Source: Climacteris rufus
Taxonomy: Eukaryota; Chordata; Aves; Passeriformes; Climacteridae
Direction of reading: 5' to 3'
DNA: 64,000 nucleotides
Assembly (NCBI GenBank): GCA_013398175.1
Contig: VZRZ01008701.1
Location: 529,557 to 593,556 of the forward strand
Each line of letters begins with the position of its first letter. The stretch's first letter is position 1. Both the position numbers and the translations under genes were made by a program. The notes under the pieces are model-generated. The model had not been told where the DNA came from. It saw only the letters and a list, made by a program, of their open reading frames with translations, and did not search any database. Below, piece after piece: positions 61,717 through 64,000 of the stretch.

Positions 61717-64000
61717 CTGTTAAATTGCAAGTAAGATTTACATCAAAATATTCGTAACATTTATTAGGAAACACAAAAATTCCATTCTGTTACATTTACA
61801 TTTGGATGCAAAATTCTTACAGACAGCACACTTGAAGACAGAAGTTTAAACATACAAGATGCTCTCAAGGTCATGTTCTACTTTGTTGGTCACTATGAAA
61901 GTGTAAGACACTATTATTAAAATGTTTCTTAAATTTTACAGTAAAATGCTTGAATAATGGGAGTTGAATTGTCTATGCTAAAGAAGAACTCTGCTTTCAT
62001 AATTTCAATAAATATAACAAGGAGAAAATGAGCTTTAGTATGAAAACTGCTTGAAACCTTAGGTTCTATGAATTCCTTAATTATTCCAGAAAAGGATGAA
62101 ATGCACCATGGGCCTTTTTATTTAAAAATACAGGTAGCAAACAGCCTTTCTGTAAGAGCCACAACATCTTAATGTAAACACAAAGGTTTTATAAAGTGTT
62201 TTTCCAGAGCCACTGCTTTTGAAACCAAAGTGCAATGACATCTTTCCAAGTGCAGTTTTTCTCCTGGATCTACCCACCACTACAGCCACAGAGCACAGAA
62301 GGAAAAGAGTTTGGTTGAAAGATGGTGCTGACAGGTCTTCTTCACAGTGTACCTCCAACCCTGACACTTGAGCTTTGTGCTCATCAAAGGCCTGGCAATC
62401 ATTAGTAAGTGAACAACATTTTTCCAAAACATGGAAACAGCTACAAGGTGTTGGACCCATCCCAGAAGGCAGAAGAGGAAGAATCAGAGGTTGTTCTTTG
62501 TCAGGTCTCATCAAGTACTGCACTGGATACCTGGCAGAACATGGAGATGATACCCACATAACCATTGTCTAGGATTCATAAGCCACTGGATTCCCAAAAA
62601 GCTTTTGGCACAGTTGTCTGTGCTCTCACAACAGTGCAAAAGAAGGAAGCTGAGTTGTCCAGAACCTTGTCCCAGAACTGAAATGGCAGCAGCAAATGAG
62701 GCAATCACAAAACAGCTTTGGTTCTGAAGCTCCTGAAAGCAAGTTTGCCGTCATCCTATTTTGAAAGAAGTTTGGGGTTTTTAAACCTGACTTCAAAATA
62801 AGAAATAAATAAATGAAGAGACAGAATTAAGGGTCAGTTACCCTCCTTTGAAGGGTAAACCTGGCACTTAGGAATCCCACTGTACCTGGATACCCAAGAC
62901 TTGCAGCCAGCTATCACAGTGTTAAAAGATACACACACACACTTGTTGTACTCAGCATCACTCTTTTAAATTAAGATATGGGGATCAAACTTGGAATCTG
63001 AGCAAAACATTCCAAAATGAAGTTTTAAAGGATGAAGCAAATACGATCAATGAAACTGATCAAAGCAGCAACAGAGGCAGGGAAAAATACTGAAAAACCA
63101 CAGAAGGTCTCAGGACAAAAAGAAGAAACTGGTTGTCTGAACTAACTGGTAAAGAGATGAAGGACAATAACCACAGAGCTGCTTTCCCACTTGAAGGCAA
63201 ACAGTGTCCTTAGCATTTCCAAAGCAGCAGTGTTTTAGTCAGACTGTGGAGCTACATGAAAATTGAGACAGTCAGGTTTGAACACACAGGCTTCCAGAAC
63301 TTTTAAAGGAAAAGGAACAAACCAGGCAGAGCACTGGGTACAGTTCTCTGGAAGAAAGAATAACAGTGAGCCATGGAGCAGCGTTACAAGAACAAAAAGA
63401 AATGAACCCTGACACTTCTGTTAAAGCAGGTGGAAAAAACATTGTCCATAAATAACATTCAATTTCTTCTTAAAAATAAAAAAAGGCACTGCTCATCAGA
63501 AAAGATCTGACACAGTTTGTAAACCCACAGGAGAAAAGGGTTAAAAAGGTTTTGATTACTTTCTTACAGAAGTATCTACTCAGCCCACAGAGAAAAAAAG
63601 AACCCAAAATAATTTGAATAACTATTCAGCAATTGAACAGAAACCTGCATATCTAGTGACACAAATATACACACACAAAAGCTGGTGAAATTTTACCAAA
63701 TAAACTATTAAAGCATTCTTTAGGTTAAAAACAAATAACGTGGTTTTAGACAGCACACACAAATAAATTTAAACTCCCTATTTATTTGTACATAACATTC
63801 AAGTGTAGAATTCTAGTAAAGCTTTTGTATACTAGAAAATTCCATTTTCTCTGCAATTCTTTGTTTTTGTATTTTTGGCTATTAAGTGTCGTGTTCCCAA
63901 CTTGCTTCTCAGTGGTTAGCAATATGGTGCTGGTGGAAAACATTTTTTAAGGGCTACTACAAGGCTGAAAAGTTCTGGAAAAAAAATGAGTTGACTTATT
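61717..64000 (-). other. LMBR1: LMBR1 intron (partial, continues beyond window)
   Basis: Sequence upstream of the penultimate LMBR1 exon. The preceding coding exon (expected to end near a VMSRTL-like peptide) is not present up to 64000, so this intron is at least 2.28 kb. A small (AC)6 run is at 62931-62942. The open frames on the minus strand at 62122-62708 overlap one another and resemble no known protein. Confidence 0.85.

Noticed and set aside
62122..62708. 147-codon and 65-codon minus-strand frames in the LMBR1 intron
   Set aside because: The frames overlap, lack LMBR1 similarity and have no matching exon borders. The expected upstream LMBR1 peptide is absent.
1..64000. CRISPR arrays, bacterial operons, tRNA or rRNA genes
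   Set aside because: No regularly spaced repeats, cloverleaf-like sequences or rRNA segments were seen. The DNA is plainly avian nuclear sequence.

Overview
This window is nuclear DNA from a bird. It is AT-rich and mostly non-coding. It carries several CR1 LINE 3' ends in both orientations, one long LTR of a type I recognise from avian (especially songbird) genomes, and two old palindromic elements of the kind shared by archosaurs and turtles. Nothing looks bacterial, organellar or plasmid-borne. I cannot name the species.

The anchor is the 3' end of LMBR1 on the minus strand. The penultimate coding exon is at 61555-61716 and the last coding exon at 59579-59661. Both have canonical splice sites and an open frame that matches the conserved C-terminus of vertebrate LMBR1. 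A long 3' UTR probably runs left to about 52045, although the polyadenylation site is not settled. In vertebrates LMBR1 lies in the SHH long-range regulatory domain, and its intron 5 houses the ZRS limb enhancer. That intron would lie to the right, outside this window.

Tail to tail with LMBR1, on the plus strand, is RNF32, as in other vertebrates (SHH - RNF32> - <LMBR1). Pieces of at least four coding exons are recognisable between 39062 and 46176, with two weaker ones at 43452 and 49391. Every clearly recognisable exon is damaged by in-frame stops or frameshifts. The second RING-finger exon was not found. RNF32 therefore appears to be a unitary pseudogene at its ancestral position, and this is the main discovery of the window.

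Layout: 1-39061 is a gene-poor desert on the SHH side. It holds a CR1 end at 2.8 kb, the LTR at 22.1-23.1 kb, palindromic relics at 26.9 and 29.65 kb, a CR1 cluster at 36.7-37.9 kb, several short near-perfect hairpins, and homeobox/SOX-motif-rich stretches that could be SHH-domain enhancers. 39-50 kb is decayed RNF32 with an antisense CR1 in an intron. 51.25-51.6 kb is an old CR1. 52-59.6 kb is the inferred LMBR1 3' UTR, and 59.6-64 kb holds LMBR1 exons and introns.
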